From contig OX419755.1 in NCBI GenBank assembly GCA_948567375.1, positions 4,841,001-4,905,000 on the forward strand: a DNA stretch of 64,000 bases. Direction: 5' to 3'. Under the pieces are notes generated by a model, which was given only the letters and a program-made list of their open reading frames with translations, did not search any database and had not been told where the DNA came from. This document shows, piece after piece, positions 11,441 through 24,100 of this stretch (positions are counted from its first letter, which is position 1; each line of letters begins with the position of its first letter). This DNA comes from Lunularia cruciata (lineage: Eukaryota > Streptophyta > Marchantiopsida > Lunulariales > Lunulariaceae). A program made the translations under genes and the position numbers.

Positions 11441-12868
11441 TGCTCATTTTCTATCTTCATTTTGTGGAGTTGATTCGACTTTACAAAACTTCTGAATATT
11501 CAAACAACCGGGGGCAATAGTCAACTCAAGACTATTTCTAGAGGACTTCAAATTGCATGACTTGCTCAGTGGAAACGCCCATATTTGAAGCTGTTGGGTC
11601 AGGACAGCCCATGGACCTGTTCTAAATTTTGTCTCTCACCATCCTACAAGATTTGTTTGCCCCATATTGCTCCTTCTCAATTTAATCACAGATCTCACAC
11701 AGCTGTGCATTGTCATTGAAAGTCTCCTTAAGTCTAAAGTGGTTTTGCTGCAAGATTGGTTGCTCCTCTTCTTTGGAACAGTACAATCTCCAAGCTCACA
11801 CCCCTACATAGATGAAACAAGCTCTTTCTGTGGCCCTTGCAATTTCAGGACTTTCTATTTTACTACAATGTTTGAGTGGATATGCAGTTATGGGAAAGAT
11901 TTCTTTGTCTCTTGGCTGATGTAGCATACTAGAAGATTGAATGGATGAAGAACATTCCTTTCATCTCATGTCAATTTTGCTGGGAATATATCTGGCACCG
12001 GTAATTGTAAATTTTATGTTCGAATGTCTAGGTCCCAACTTGAGTTCTCTTACCTCATCACTCCGAGCGTTTGAAAAATTATTAAACATTGTGCATGCAC
12101 TCTTTACCCTTTTGAACTGAAATTACCATGCATACAAAATACTTTCTCAGCTTGATTCCTAGATAAAAGGTTGTTTGCAAGGCAAAAGTTCTATAAGCAT
12201 GATTGCTTATTCGTCTGCATCTCCTTTACTATTTCACTTTTACTTCATTGAGAGCAAGAACAAATCAGATGAGCTCTTGCTTTACTAGAATCATGCTTAG
12301 AAAAAGTTACATAAGGTTGGTTTTTTCTCTAAAAATGAATAGAAAGAAAAAATTATCACCATAAATTTTATTGATCTATAATACCAATTTTCCCTCAAAA
12401 TAAGGATATCTAGTCTTGAGTGGAAATTGAATTGTTTTATGTAAATAATGATCTCAACAGATAGTTTCATTTGGTTTATATCAACAAGAAGCAAACTTAA
12501 AGTCAAGCCTATATACCTTGTAAAGCATGATCTGTAACAAAAAATCTTATTTGAATGGTATTTTCATAATGTAGCTTATAATGCAAGATGAACCAATTTA
12601 GTGGATTTACTGAGTAGTGGATGAAATAATTCAGATGAACCAATTTAGTCAACCTTGTGGAAGCAAGTGTGCCAAGAATGTTGGGATGCATTTTGCATAC
12701 TCTTTGATGTATGCGTTGCATATATACATGAGTTTGTGTTTGAATCCTTGTGGAGAGAAAGTTGGTATACTCATGTATATAATTGTTGTAAAAGTTTTAT
12801 GGATGTGCTTGGGACGTGACTCGTGAAATGTTATAGATCTCTATCTCTTCCCCTATTGAGTTCCTTCC
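11441..12868. other. intergenic, no supported gene
   Basis: Only short open frames are present, none of recognised family. A minus-strand stretch at 11860-11640 is fairly open but interrupted by stops and not identified. Confidence 0.35.
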
Positions 12869-13075
12869 AACCATTTGAATCTAACATACCCAATGATATC
12901 AAGTTCTTCCACAAATTAAGAATGTGCACGATGTCAAGAAAAGTTCTTACAACACTATCAAACACCTTCCACAAATAAAAATGTCAACGAGAGTTCTTAC
13001 AACACCACCAAACATCCTGATACAAACTGATGCAAATTGATACAAACTGATACAAACTTTAACCATCACTCTAAG
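12869..13075. repeat. dispersed repeat with internal duplication
   Basis: The block 'gaatctaacatacccaatgatatcaa-ttcttccacaaat-aagaa' at 12876-12921 recurs at 26917-26970, within copia-derived DNA. Here the following 'ttcttacaacac-accaaacaycc' segment is itself duplicated (about 12904-12968 and 12967-13018). It ends in short tandem 'gatacaaact' units (13018-13060). It is probably a fragment of the same element as at 26.9 kb. Confidence 0.6.
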
Positions 13076-13218
13076 AACGACTAATTATTCCTAGATAATA
13101 AAACCCAGTTATATACAACATGAAAAATTGGAATAATGGTAGCTAATTGGAATGATGATCAAAACCATAATCTGTTTCTCCTAAATTCAACATGTAAATT
13201 GATTTCCCCACCTAAAGC

Positions 13219-16200
13219 TCATAACTGAAAACCGAGGAATTCAAGATGAATTTCAAATATGAATGATTTGATGAACCAGTCCTTTTGGAAGTCATTGCAA
13301 TCGCGCAATGGTTCTTCTGTAATTGCTCTAGCAGCAACGATATCCCCTCTAGCTCCTTCCTCGTCATTCCGGAGGAATTTAATATGCCCTCTATGCTTCA
13401 GGCATTCGTATTCCAACTTTCTGCACATATACCTATCTACCCAGGTAAGTATCTTACTTCCATCTACCTCGCGGTATTCACTATCATATTTGAGTTCTCG
13501 TAAGTCGGCCAGAGCTTTGTCGAGGTCGCTCAAAGCACCTCCCAAGTCCGAAGTCATTTTTTTCAAAACCCCTTCCTCAATTTGTAACTTGATTTGCAGC
13601 TCCTTGCTCCCGTCGTAGCCCCAAATCAAAAGACCATTGTACATTGACAGCAAGTTCCCGTAAGGGTTCTCGCCAAGCATGTACCAATCCCGAGACTTCT
13701 TAAACTCTGCAAGGTCCTCCAGTGCTCCAACATAGTCCCCCATCAATGCTCTCACCTTGTAACAACTGTGGCGAATGATCATGACCCAGCAGACAGGACA
13801 CAAATGAGCGCTCCAGAAATCATGTACTCATTGGAAGCAATAGATCTTTCTTGAATTGCACGGATTAGGAAGCTTTCAAATCGAGAAGTAATACTTGAAA
13901 ATGTGGTACTTGCCTCATGAGCACGCAGCTATAGAAGAATCGCTCATATTTGATGTGAGGATTTTCCGAGATGAACATTCCAGTGTCAAACTTATGGAAT
14001 GTTGTTTCGTAGTCATAGACAATGTCAACTTGCAATGGACTATCGACCATGCGGTTAAAGCTAGCTAAAGCTTGGACGAAACTCCTTTGCTCAGCATATC
14101 CCACGCCCACTCCGAAGTAGTAGAAGTTCCCGTGGATCCTCGGTAGGTGAGCGTTTATTATCTGCTTGACTTCCGAAGGATAGAGAATCGAAATTGCTCT
14201 GCCGACGTAGACCCAGGGCCTATCCACAAATTGAATCTCCCCTGTGTAAGCAGTGGGCTCGTTCCGAATCCAGTCCTTAACCTCAACTTGTTGCACGTCC
14301 TGCTCGTACCATGTCATCTCGTCGTAATGAACATCTTCGCCTTCAACATCTTCAGCAGTCGATGAAGATCCCATCGCTTCTGCCTGAGTTGTCTTGAAGA
14401 ACTTTCTGCCTCCAAGGAGACAGTTCTTCAATCCTGGCACCTTAGAGATGCTTTTGTGTAAAGATGGCTCCACCGCAAAGTTACCCACAAAGACTGCAGC
14501 CACCCCCCAAAACAAATGGTCGTGTCCTTCTCGCGCCTCCACTAACGACTCTAGCAGCTTCGCAACGTTCTCTGTTTTCATCATTATCTTCCTGTTCTCC
14601 GGAAGAAAGGTAAGTCGACCCAAGGCACGGATTGCTTCTACAGGAATGAGACCCTCCTCGTTATATCTACATCTTACGGACGACAAGAGGTCTATTTTAT
14701 GAGACAGTGGATCTGTAAATTCACAAGGTCCACTTCTGACGTAAGGAACGCATTGAAAGCGCTTGACCAAGTTCACAAGGCTAATGAGAAAATCTGGATA
14801 TGCTCCCATCTTCTTAGCGGAGCCAGTTCTTACTGACAGATGGAAAATCTCTGAAGCAATCCTTAGTTTACTAGAGCTAGGGGAAGTTTTAGGGATGTCA
14901 CTCATGCAGTTGTTCAGAGCCTTAAGGATGCCATCATGCTCTAACAATAACTCGCTAATTTCAATCACCGCGGTACCTTCCCCCTCCCCCCTAATGGCCT
15001 TCATGCAGTCCACACAAAATTCTGTACTCGGTAAGCTCATAGATTCAGCCAAAGTAGACGCCATACTCTCTATGGATTCTTTTGACTCATACAACGCTAG
15101 CTCGGAAACTATCTCAACCGCCGTACTGCGGTCAGTACCTTCTATCTCCTTAACTCGTAGGAGTTTCATAAGCTCATCAAAAGTTTTCTGGTAGTCTTTG
15201 GAGAAGGCTGCTTGGTGTTTTCGGGGAAACTTAGGGAAGTCAAGTTCTGGGAGATGATAATCAATAAAGGAATACCTAGTTGTGAACTCGCGAAGGAAGC
15301 TCACAGCTGCTGTTCTCGAACCAGGAATTGTCATCAAAGTGGACGTGGATTCGTCCTCCAAATCTCCTTGACAAACAAACTTGATAATCGCCTGCGCGCA
15401 CAGTTATATTACCGAGACGTTAGAACAAACTCCATTTCTTCCTACTTCACATGCAAAGGTCTGGATACTCCAATGAAGATTTCGGTATCCCTCTACGTTC
15501 GGACCAGAGTCATTGCAACTGGTATTCATAGAAATGTACCTTCTTGGTGGATAACGCTATTCTGTCGTCCAAATTTGGTAGGTTAGGGGTGTCAAGAAGC
15601 AGAAGAAGAGGCTCAATAACCTCTCGTAGAAGAAGCAGTTCATCACCCTGGGCTTTTGCCACTAGATTGTTAAAGCAATTGCTGACCGACGGTGATCTGA
15701 CGATAGCTGTACGTTGTGCTGCAGCCCTTCTTATCGCGTCCTTGAACCCGGAGCCACCATAGAGAAGACCGAAAGATGTAACCAGCTCAAACTCACGCTG
15801 AGCAGACGGTACTTCTGGATGCCCTTGACGTAAGCCTATTTCCCAACCTTGATCGGCATGACCCGTACCTTGAGGATACAACAAAGAATCGAACATGGAG
15901 CTCAATTCTTCCTTCTTCCTCCTTACGATTATATCCCTTTCAAGTTTGTGAATACTGTAGTACCGGATTCTACGATAATGAGGTTTACAATGAATCAACG
16001 ATTTATCCTCCAAATCTTTTCTGAGTTTGACGTACTTCCCTGGGGCGATCTTGATGGATTGGGAGGATAAGCTTAGAAGCGCTTCCGGTACTCCGGTGTT
16101 GGAATCCCAAACCAAGGCCAGGAAAAACAAACGTCTTGAATCTTCGCATAAGGAATCTAGCATGAGTACCATAGAAGAATCAAATGCTCTGGGATAGCTC

Positions 16201-18643
16201 TCTGTGCTGAATTGAACAAAGTCTTCATCCGTTTCTTCATCGTCATCCAGGAAGTCGACGTTGTGTTCTCCACTGGTTTGGGTGGACGCTTGCTCAGGAT
16301 CCTTCTCGATATCGACCAGCTTCTTGTACATGTCCTCCCACGCACGTGGATCGTTTGCACCGTCTCCCTCTTTAGTGCTCATGGCCAAAGCAACATTTCT
16401 GAGAACTAGTGGATGATACTCACAAACCTTAATAACCTTTTCAATTGCTTGCTGAAAACCGAAGCAAAGGAGTATATCAGGTTCTGCAGCGCTTCAGACC
16501 CCAGCGGCAACAGACGCTAACTACATCTGGTAAGGGAAATTGGTCCACTACTGCATCCACTGTTCAATGATCATATAATGCACAATGAATGGGCTAGAGG
16601 ATCTGCACATATATATGCATTCACAACTGTATGGGATGTGGAGCTCTAACAGCCGAAATACTTCTTGGGTGGAGATACAAAATTGGGATGGGTGTGAAAT
16701 TCAAACATCTACGATCATCATGAGACTATCTTCGTGCGGGACCTTCTTTGAAACCGTTATCGTTCAAATGAACTTCATATGTGCGGGACTTGTCTCACCT
16801 GAAGCGGATCCTGCAGAAAGTTACCGTAAGGAAGTGGATCACCGTATGCTGCTAGAATATCCATCGAACGTGACATTGAGGGCCTGACCATCGGAATGTT
16901 CACTGCCGCCAAATGGTTCAACGTGTCGTGTTTCCAAACACCTTGGTTGTTAGATGTTACAAGATACCTGATGCCCTTTCCACGCACAATGAAACTGAAA
17001 AGATATTCTCCTCTCCGAACATCGTCCAGAATTATCAGCACTCTTCGATCTTTCAGCAAATCAGATAGACGCTCTTGAGCACCTGAAAGCCGATTATCAA
17101 CTCTCGCACGATCCAGATTTGACTTCTTCTGAGATCTTGTTCTACCTGCGAATAATTCTAAAATGAGATCGTCAATCAGCTTAGCAAGCTTTTTTTTGAT
17201 ATCACCAGTAACATCTTTTTGAGGGCTACAGTCTACTATGAACACGGCATCAGGTTTCCACTTTTTGTCCTCAAGGCAATCGGGGTCCATGACCATTTGT
17301 AGATCTGGTGGATTCAGGTTTGTGTACCAGTCGGCTACAAACTCTGCCATGCTCGTTTTACCAGTTCCCGGGCCTCCGTACAGATTCACCAACCGATGCC
17401 ACGACGCGTCGTCTGGTACCTCGACTTCGAGGGCATCTGTCAAATCAAGGAACACAGGCCATACTGGCACGTACTTGAGATGCACTTCATAAACAGGTCC
17501 AAATCTCCCGTCTGCTACTATCGTGTTGTCTGATGGGCAGTTTTTGATCAAACGCTCTAACAATCTGTAACTGGTAGAAAATTGAAAGTCGGGCTTACAA
17601 ACATTACGGGGGTTGGCCCCGCTATCGTTGTACCACGTACCAGCGCCCATGCTTCCTGAGGCCAGTTTGACCAGCTTGCTCATCTGCGAACATGTTCATA
17701 CACACACCAGTCAAATTCCAAAAGCACGAACACAAGGAGCAGAAGCTTGCACCTTATCGTTCTTGCTTCCACGAAATTCCTAATCAGTTTATTATTCTAA
17801 TTAACATCATTCTACTTTGTCAGGGATTTCTAGACTGACGAGTCACTTCTAAACCATCCTTGGAGGCTATTGAATTTGTGGCTCATAATGCTGTAGAAAG
17901 ATAAGAAAAGTATAAAAATGAGCACTTACGGATTTGTCTTCCTGCATCCCCTGGACCCCGTATGTTCTCCAGTCGTATTTTTGTTGTACAGCGGCAAATT
18001 TGTGCTGAATTTTCGCAACAGATGCATTCAGCTCTACCACAAAATCCTGGAATCGACTATGATTTAACCGTGAGAATAGTTGGTCACTGAACCGCTTGCA
18101 GATGGTGTTATTCGAGGCGCCAGGTTGGCGATCACGAGTTGCATACTCTTCAATCAGCGTAGATTCAAAATGGGGTGGACCAAAGTAAAAGATACCCCGC
18201 ACGTTCTGTAGAAATGTCTTGATTCGTGTCCGTTCAGACCCCGATCTTGACTTCTCTTCAACTTGATAGGCCGCTTTAAGACAAAGTTGCTGTATAAGTA
18301 GACAACCTATGCTGTGCCCAACAAGAATCGTTGGACGGTTAAAACGCAATTTTTCTCTCAGGCTAAGCACGTCCTTTAGAAGGCTGTCCATAATCAGTCC
18401 AAAATCGGTCAAGCTCTGACGCGTTTGAGCAACCTCCGCACTGTAGTTGATAGCCAAGATTCTAGCATGAGGAAATGTGGATGGTAACCAAACCGCCGGC
18501 CAGCAAATCTTATCGTCTCGGGACATCCAGGTTGAGGTGTGGACACAGGGATCCTCCGCAGATGGCAGTCCATGAAAGAACAGAATGTCCATGTCAGGAT
18601 CACCTTCGGGGTGATGGAGTACACAGAGTTGATCATTCCTGAG
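13219..18643 (-). CDS. hydrolase-NB-ARC-ARM/TPR receptor-like protein, gene 1
   Basis: Minus-strand exons (5' to 3'): 18643-17930, 17683-16799, 16451-15540, 15391-13914 and 13765-13219, with intron phases 0,0,0,2, giving 1511 visible residues. Exon 1 carries a SERAC1/lipase-like alpha/beta-hydrolase fold (FFHGL; nucleophile elbow VGHSIG, Ser at about 111). At about 261-263 the sequence is ANP before RNVCKP, where related hydrolases usually carry a DH pair, so the catalytic His appears lost. NB-ARC follows: P-loop GGPGTGKT (341-348), Walker B VLIILDDV (453-460), RNBS-B-like IRYLVTS, GLPL-like HPLVL and MHD-like SIHKLERD. Exon 4 has ARM-like repeats (AIRALGRLTFLPENR) and TPR-like helices continue into exon 5. 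The last intron uses a GC donor (ag/gcaagt, 13912-13913). The first frame opens after an acceptor (ttgcag), so an upstream exon with the start codon must exist. It is probably an intracellular immune receptor. Confidence 0.88.
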
Positions 18644-18863
18644 CTGCAAACCGGGCGTTGATCACACAGTCAAGCTCACATTTCAGCGAAGTCTGTTGAC
18701 CTGTGCTTCTCAAAATTCTATGTAGGTTATAAATCTCAAACAGAATTAGTAAAATTTGAACATTTTGCTGACTCCATCTAGGAGACTTCCCAACAGCCGT
18801 CGAGTTTCATGAAGACATTCACATTTAAGCACGTAAGAATTGCAGCCTTAATAAGAAACCTGC

Positions 18864-19230
18864 ATTGCGCGCGATGCTGCTGAGTCCCTGCTTCGGAATT
18901 TGAGCAACGTCTGCTAAGATCTTTGGACTGGCTTTGTTCGCGGGGAAGAAGACTGGTCCACCTCCAAAAATACCTGCGTTGCTCTCCTAGCCGCTGAAGC
19001 ACTGACCCGAGCTCGGGGTCCACCTCATTCTCTGCCTACTAAGATCCTCCATGAAGAGATTCTCGTGGGTGAGAATGATCTGGGGAACCGTGGATAAGTT
19101 GCAGCTTCTCTGACATACCTGCACTGCGACCAGAGCAGTGCGAGCTCAGTCCTTGCTTCAAGCTTGAGCAATTCGAATTTCTCCTCGAGATGTAGGGGAG
19201 GAAGACACTACTCTTGAGCACTAGAGCTGA
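18864..19230 (-). other. candidate N-terminal exon(s) of receptor gene 1, duplicated
   Basis: Two diverged, roughly 105-base minus-strand units lie upstream of gene 1: about 19230-19128 and 18970-18864. Both encode a 'VF-P...KQGLSS...A' pattern and both end at a donor-like gcag/gt. One or both could supply the missing first coding exon, since the first visible hydrolase exon starts at an acceptor in phase 0. No ATG with a full open frame through either unit was established, so which one is used, if any, remains open. Confidence 0.35.
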
Positions 19231-19300
19231 AGTCTGCAGACGCTAGTGAAAAACTAGCTGATGTCTGCAGTTTCAGAGCCGAATTGTCAGTCTTCAGTTA

Positions 19301-19375
19301 GCAATATGACAATCCTTTTCAGAGAGTGTGTGGCCTCCGCAATATGACAATCCTTTCAAAGAGTGTGTAGCCTAC
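19301..19375. repeat. tandem duplication, 38-bp period
   Basis: The unit gcaatatgacaatccttt is present at 19301 and 19339, each copy followed by 'cagagagtgtgtggcct' or 'caaagagtgtgtagcct'. It sits between the gene 1 leader and the large foldback. Confidence 0.8.
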
Positions 19376-19385
19376 CGAAGGACGA

Positions 19386-19670
19386 TTGATATATCCTGTA
19401 TATTTCCAAGAGTGGAAGTACCCTCAAGACCGATGGTCACCTAATGATATCGTCAGGTGATCGATCACCTCACGATGAAAAAGTTTGAGTTTGACCCATT
19501 CTCGGATTCCACTAGCGGATATAATCCAGTAGAGCAGATATTATACTGTGCCCTACTGCACTACATTATATCTGCTAGTGGAATCGGCGATTCGGTCAAA
19601 CTTGTTTGTAGTTCGGTCACCACCGCTCTTGAGGATACATCTAACCTTGGAAATATATAGAATATATCAA
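19386..19670. repeat. large foldback (MITE-like inverted repeat) with nested palindrome
   Basis: The left arm from 19386 (ttgatatatcctgtatattt...) is matched imperfectly by the reverse complement of the right arm ending at 19670, over about 120 bases per arm, with the turn near 19540-19550. Matching blocks include 'ttccaag', 'cctcaaga', 'ggt-acc', 'gattccactagc-gatataat' and 'cagta'. The left arm carries an extra segment containing a nearly perfect 28-base palindrome (19449-19476, atcgtcaggtga/tcgatcacctcacgat). No transposase is inside. It could be a foldback transposon or a hairpin-RNA source; target-site duplications were not certain. Confidence 0.75.
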
Positions 19671-20450
19671 TCTCGAAGGTAGACTTCAAAACTTCAATGG
19701 AGACGGTCAAACGCGAACCTGTCGGTCGTGGCATGGTTTGATCCTTTAGCCGGGCCACCTTAGAGGTTGTATTATAGGTGGTCTTCTTTGCAAGATTTAG
19801 AAATGACAAGTACTACAATATAAAACCTTCTTCAGTTTTTTTAACATCTGATCATGTTATCAAGAATAACTATTTCGTATCTCGTACGTCAAGATCAAAG
19901 AATCATAACATCGTGCTATTCCTAAACCTCGAAGGTGGACGCAAGCATCAAATTTATAAATTGCAAACTTTCAAGCAGATTGCGGACAAGACGTTCAATC
20001 GTGCTGTTTCTTTTGGATTCCGCCTGTGTCAAGCCATGACCAATAACGATCTAACTTGAAGGTTGAAAGTTCAAACTGTACTCATTGCTTTAATCATAAT
20101 TCTCATTAATTACTTTTTCTAGTGTGATAAGGTTCCATCTAAGTTCGGTCTACCTAACTCCATTTTAGTTATTCGTTTTTGAGTGTGTTATTAGTTTAAA
20201 TAACATGGTCCCTATGACTCATTACCTTATAGATGAAGTATAGTTATCCATGATAAATCGGTGGTACCATGGGAAAGTGTATATAGCACAAGAAGGAGCG
20301 TTGTATACAAGAACACAAATTGGGCAGATTTGTATATGGTAAGAGAAAATTATATAATAATAGTAGATGTTACAGTTATATATCTCATACTTAATGCAGT
20401 TTAAATGGAATGATTGTTAGAAACTTACACATATATATACAGATAAGAAT
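19671..20450. other. intergenic, no supported gene
   Basis: An open frame at 19778-20059 has no recognised family. The remainder is AT-rich and may include flank or LTR of the copia relic that follows. Confidence 0.35.
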
Positions 20451-23400
20451 TGTTGGAAAAACACACACAAACAACCGAAGCATCGGATGTGGATGCACTC
20501 GGTTCACTTTTTGTCTTGGAAGTAAAGTCCACAGCTAAACACCTCACCGTCAATTTTTACTGAATATTGCACATACTATACAATGTAATTTGTGATGTCG
20601 CTCTAAACTATCGAAACCCCAAGGATTCTACAAACTGAATCAAATTCTGGTTGAAACCTGGATAATGCTTTATAGGAGTCTTCTTCATCTTTGTATATAT
20701 AATCCTTAAACACATGGTACTCATATGACACAAAAAAACTCATACTCTAATACCTAATAAGTATTCCTGGGTAAAAAATCCAAAACAAATACAACTATCT
20801 AAGCTTTGGCTTGTATTCTACCTAACCAATTATTTCCTAGAAATAACCAAGTAATTCATAAAAAATGTTACATTTAATCACCATTCTAAATAAGCAATGT
20901 TGGATGTTGAGCAAGTTCATGTACTATTTGAACTTCTCAATGATAACAGGTTTTCTCCACACGTTTATTACATTTACCATTGTTTATATCTTTTGTAGAC
21001 AAATTTCACAACTTACCACGATGTCCGTTGTGTTATGGTATCTTCCATCAGTGTGCTTTATTCAAGAGCAGTACAGTTAGTTTCTAGCTAAGTAAATAGC
21101 AGTCTGGTTATCACAATGCAATTTCGACTTCAATTGCATAAATCTAAAGGCTAACCTCTATAATCATACACACTCTTTTGCCTGCTTTAGTTATAGCAAT
21201 ATATTGTTGTCTCTTTGGTAGAAAAGCAATCATAGGCAAAAGAGTAGACTTCTAACTCACAAGGCCTCAGACAAGTAAAGAAATAGTGTATTGTGGACCT
21301 TCTCTTATCAAGATCTCCAAGTTAGCATCTCAAAATCCTATGATGACTCCTTGCACCTTGGCGACATCAAAGATAACACCAACATCAATTGTCCTTTTCA
21401 ACGGACAAAGTACCCATTTCACTATTTCACATTGTTTGTTTCTGGGATAATCTATATATTTACTCACTACCAACATCCATTTCCTTTTTCAAGTAACAAA
21501 GTATCCATCTCAGTATGGCTAATCCATTTCATGGATCAGCCATATCAACTCACTACCAATATCCATAATCCCTTTCATCCATTCCGCTATCTATATATCT
21601 ATTCACTACCAACATCCATTGTCGTTTCAAGTAAAGGAAGTATCCATTTCACTATGGCTGATCCAGTTCATGGATCAGCCATATTAATTCACTACCAATA
21701 TCCAGTATCCGCTCCTGCATTGCTCCACTCCTCCCGTCCTCAATTAATTCTCCCCCTATTATTTTTCACTCGCTTCATGGTTAGTACTTGACTTTTGATC
21801 TCCTGTGTTCCTGCCCGACTCCAGACTACAGCTTACTTACAGCTTACTTTCTTTGTCTACGCGGTGCTTATTGCCCAATGTATTTATTTCTCGAATTCTA
21901 TCACATAGACGTGACCAAATACACGTTGTTTAATAGTTCTTCATATATAGAGTTATATACGTTGTTCTCATTTTTTGGAATTATGCCTTTGCTTCAGGTT
22001 ACAAGCTATGCATTCTATCACTACTTAACACTATTCTCATATTGAGCATATTTTGGTTACTTTTCATATGCACTTAATGAGTTCAGGATCATCCGTTCTA
22101 GGAATTGCTTTTGCTCTCTAGGACCAATATCCTTTTCAAGTACAAAGTATTTATTTTATTGTTTCCCACTATTGCTTTCCCAGATCAGCTATATATCTAC
22201 TCACTATGTTAATAACACATGAGATATCTGGCTAATATAGACCATTGCATACATTAAGTTCCCAATAGCATTGACATAGGGAATACTAAACATGAATCTC
22301 CTTCCTTCTTCATGGAAAAGATATCAGTACCAATCATAATCTAAAATAAATTGCTACAATATAACTTATAAGTTTGGTGCTCTCAGTACAAAACAAAACA
22401 GGTGGTAGCTTTTTAAGTACTTTTTTAGCATTCATGGTTTATGAATGCTCCTATATTTATGAATATCAATCATAAGTGCTCCCTTTAGAGGACCTAAGTC
22501 CTTCATGTTGAACTCCTTACTCAATTGGATTTTAACATCTTTACCTCTACCATGTCCGCTGGCAAAATGAACATATCATCCACATATAGTATTAGGCTCA
22601 TCAAATCAAAGAATTATTTCCCTATAGCTTCTTGGAATACACATTGCAATCCAGCTCACTTTGCCTACATTTTTGTTTTACCATAAAAATATATAATTTT
22701 TTACACCATTCTCCCATTCTCCTTCTTTGGTGTTACAAAACCTCTGGCTAATGTGAGTAAATCTCTTCTTCAAACTATTAAGTCAAGAAAAAAATTGTAA
22801 CATCTACCTTCTCTAGCTCTAGTATTATTAAATTCTACAACTTCTAACCATGTATGGAAGATATCTTTACTATTGTGAGAAGATCTCATTGAAGTCAATA
22901 CTTTTGTTTTGGAAATTCCCCTTTGCTACAAGCACTGCCTTATATTTTTATTTACTTACTTCAGGAAGAATTTATCTTTTTTGGTGTATCCATGTCATGA
23001 ATTTATCGCACCAAATCTAGTTTTCTCAACCATTGGAGTTAGTCTTGGCAGTCATAGCTAAATCAATAGTTGCTTAGAGACTACTTAGTGTCTGCTAGAT
23101 TTTATGTTAGTGTTATTGATCACACTGTTGGAGCTAATGTTGGTGCTACTGTTGGTCATACCATTTGCACCATTAGATGGGCTGTTAGAGGCACTATTAG
23201 GGCTGGAGTGCTAGGTCAAGTCCAAAGGGTATACCTTCAAAGTGCAGCTCTAGAGAGCTCTTTTCTTTGATGTTGAGCCTTTGAGTTCCTAGCTATGGTG
23301 GACAGAGGTTGGCAAGCATCACTTTCAGTCTCTTAGCTAGAGTGGGTGTGGCTTGACAACACAATGAATGCTTGTTGTTGAAAGTTTCTTGAGTTGAATG

Positions 23401-24100
23401 ATTGATTTTTGATCTAAGCTGAGTGTAAACTGAATTGATTATTGTGGCACTTTAGAGTTTGTGTATGACTTCTTTATGAGTTGTGCTTCTATAGTGTATA
23501 ATTTTGATAGTGATGTATATTTCATAATGATGTACATATGCATGACACCATCTATAATTAGTTGTTTCTTCTTCTTTCTAATCTTGAAGTCTTCTTCTTT
23601 GAAAAAGACTCCATCGCCTCCTTTATTGCAATGTGCCACTTTTTGTATTCTTACTCTACATTACCTCCTCAGATGAAGAAAACTTGCAATTCCATATGAG
23701 TAAAGCAAAAGCTACAAAGCTAAAATACTCATGTATCTTTGATGCTCTCCAATCTCTATCAATATATCTATGCTCTTCCATAATGACTAGACTTCTCCCT
23801 CTTACTCTTACTAACTTCTCCCTTTTATGAACCACTCAAAGGTTCTAGGTGATGTGGAAGACTTGTATTTCTAACATAAACCTCTATCTATATAAAATTG
23901 GACTATAGAATTTGATCATTTTTTGTCTTAGTCATTGTGATGACCACCTTCACACTATTAGTACCTTTTTTCTATTTCCTTTTCTAATTTTTGTAGATTA
24001 ATGAGAGGTTAAGAAAGCTTTTGGCAAGGAACACATGATCTTGCCATTTTATCATCAATCTAGAAGGCAGCCATAAAAGAGGACAAGAAGATGACACAAG
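20451..24100 (-). mobile_element. decayed Ty1/copia element 1
   Basis: Reading leftwards, pol segments appear in the copia order. A GAG-pre-integrase-like stretch (CAKSFLNLSLIYKNW-like) lies at about 24090-23985. RT upstream blocks ('LVAKG-FQ-K-IDF-EIFS') are near 22930-22860, and the RT catalytic box YVDDM is at 22589-22572. An 'F-MKDLGPLKG' block is near 22490. The RNase H region lies at 21320-21000, with 'QQYIAITKAGK' and a degenerate 'D-Q-AIYLAR...KHTD-RYH' tail. Stops and frameshifts occur throughout. The region about 20450-20860 may be LTR, but its boundaries could not be fixed. An unrelated repeat array interrupts the RT-RNase H interval at 21375-22210. Confidence 0.75.
21375..22210. 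repeat. four copies of a hairpin-containing unit inside copia element 1
   Basis: Two full units (21452-21590 and 21591-21720, period 139) and two partial ones (about 21375-21447 and 22120-22210) share 'tactcactaccaacatccattt', 'caagtaacaaagtatccat' and a dyad around 'ctgatcca...tggatcag'. In the second full unit the dyad is a perfect 13-bp stem with a 5-base loop (21653-21665 and 21671-21683); the first full unit has one mismatch. The units lie where the RT-RNase H linker would be expected. Confidence 0.75.

Noticed and set aside
13259..15762. Several plus-strand ORFs of 70-143 codons inside receptor gene 1
   Set aside because: They are antisense shadows of conserved exons with paralogous counterparts in gene 2.
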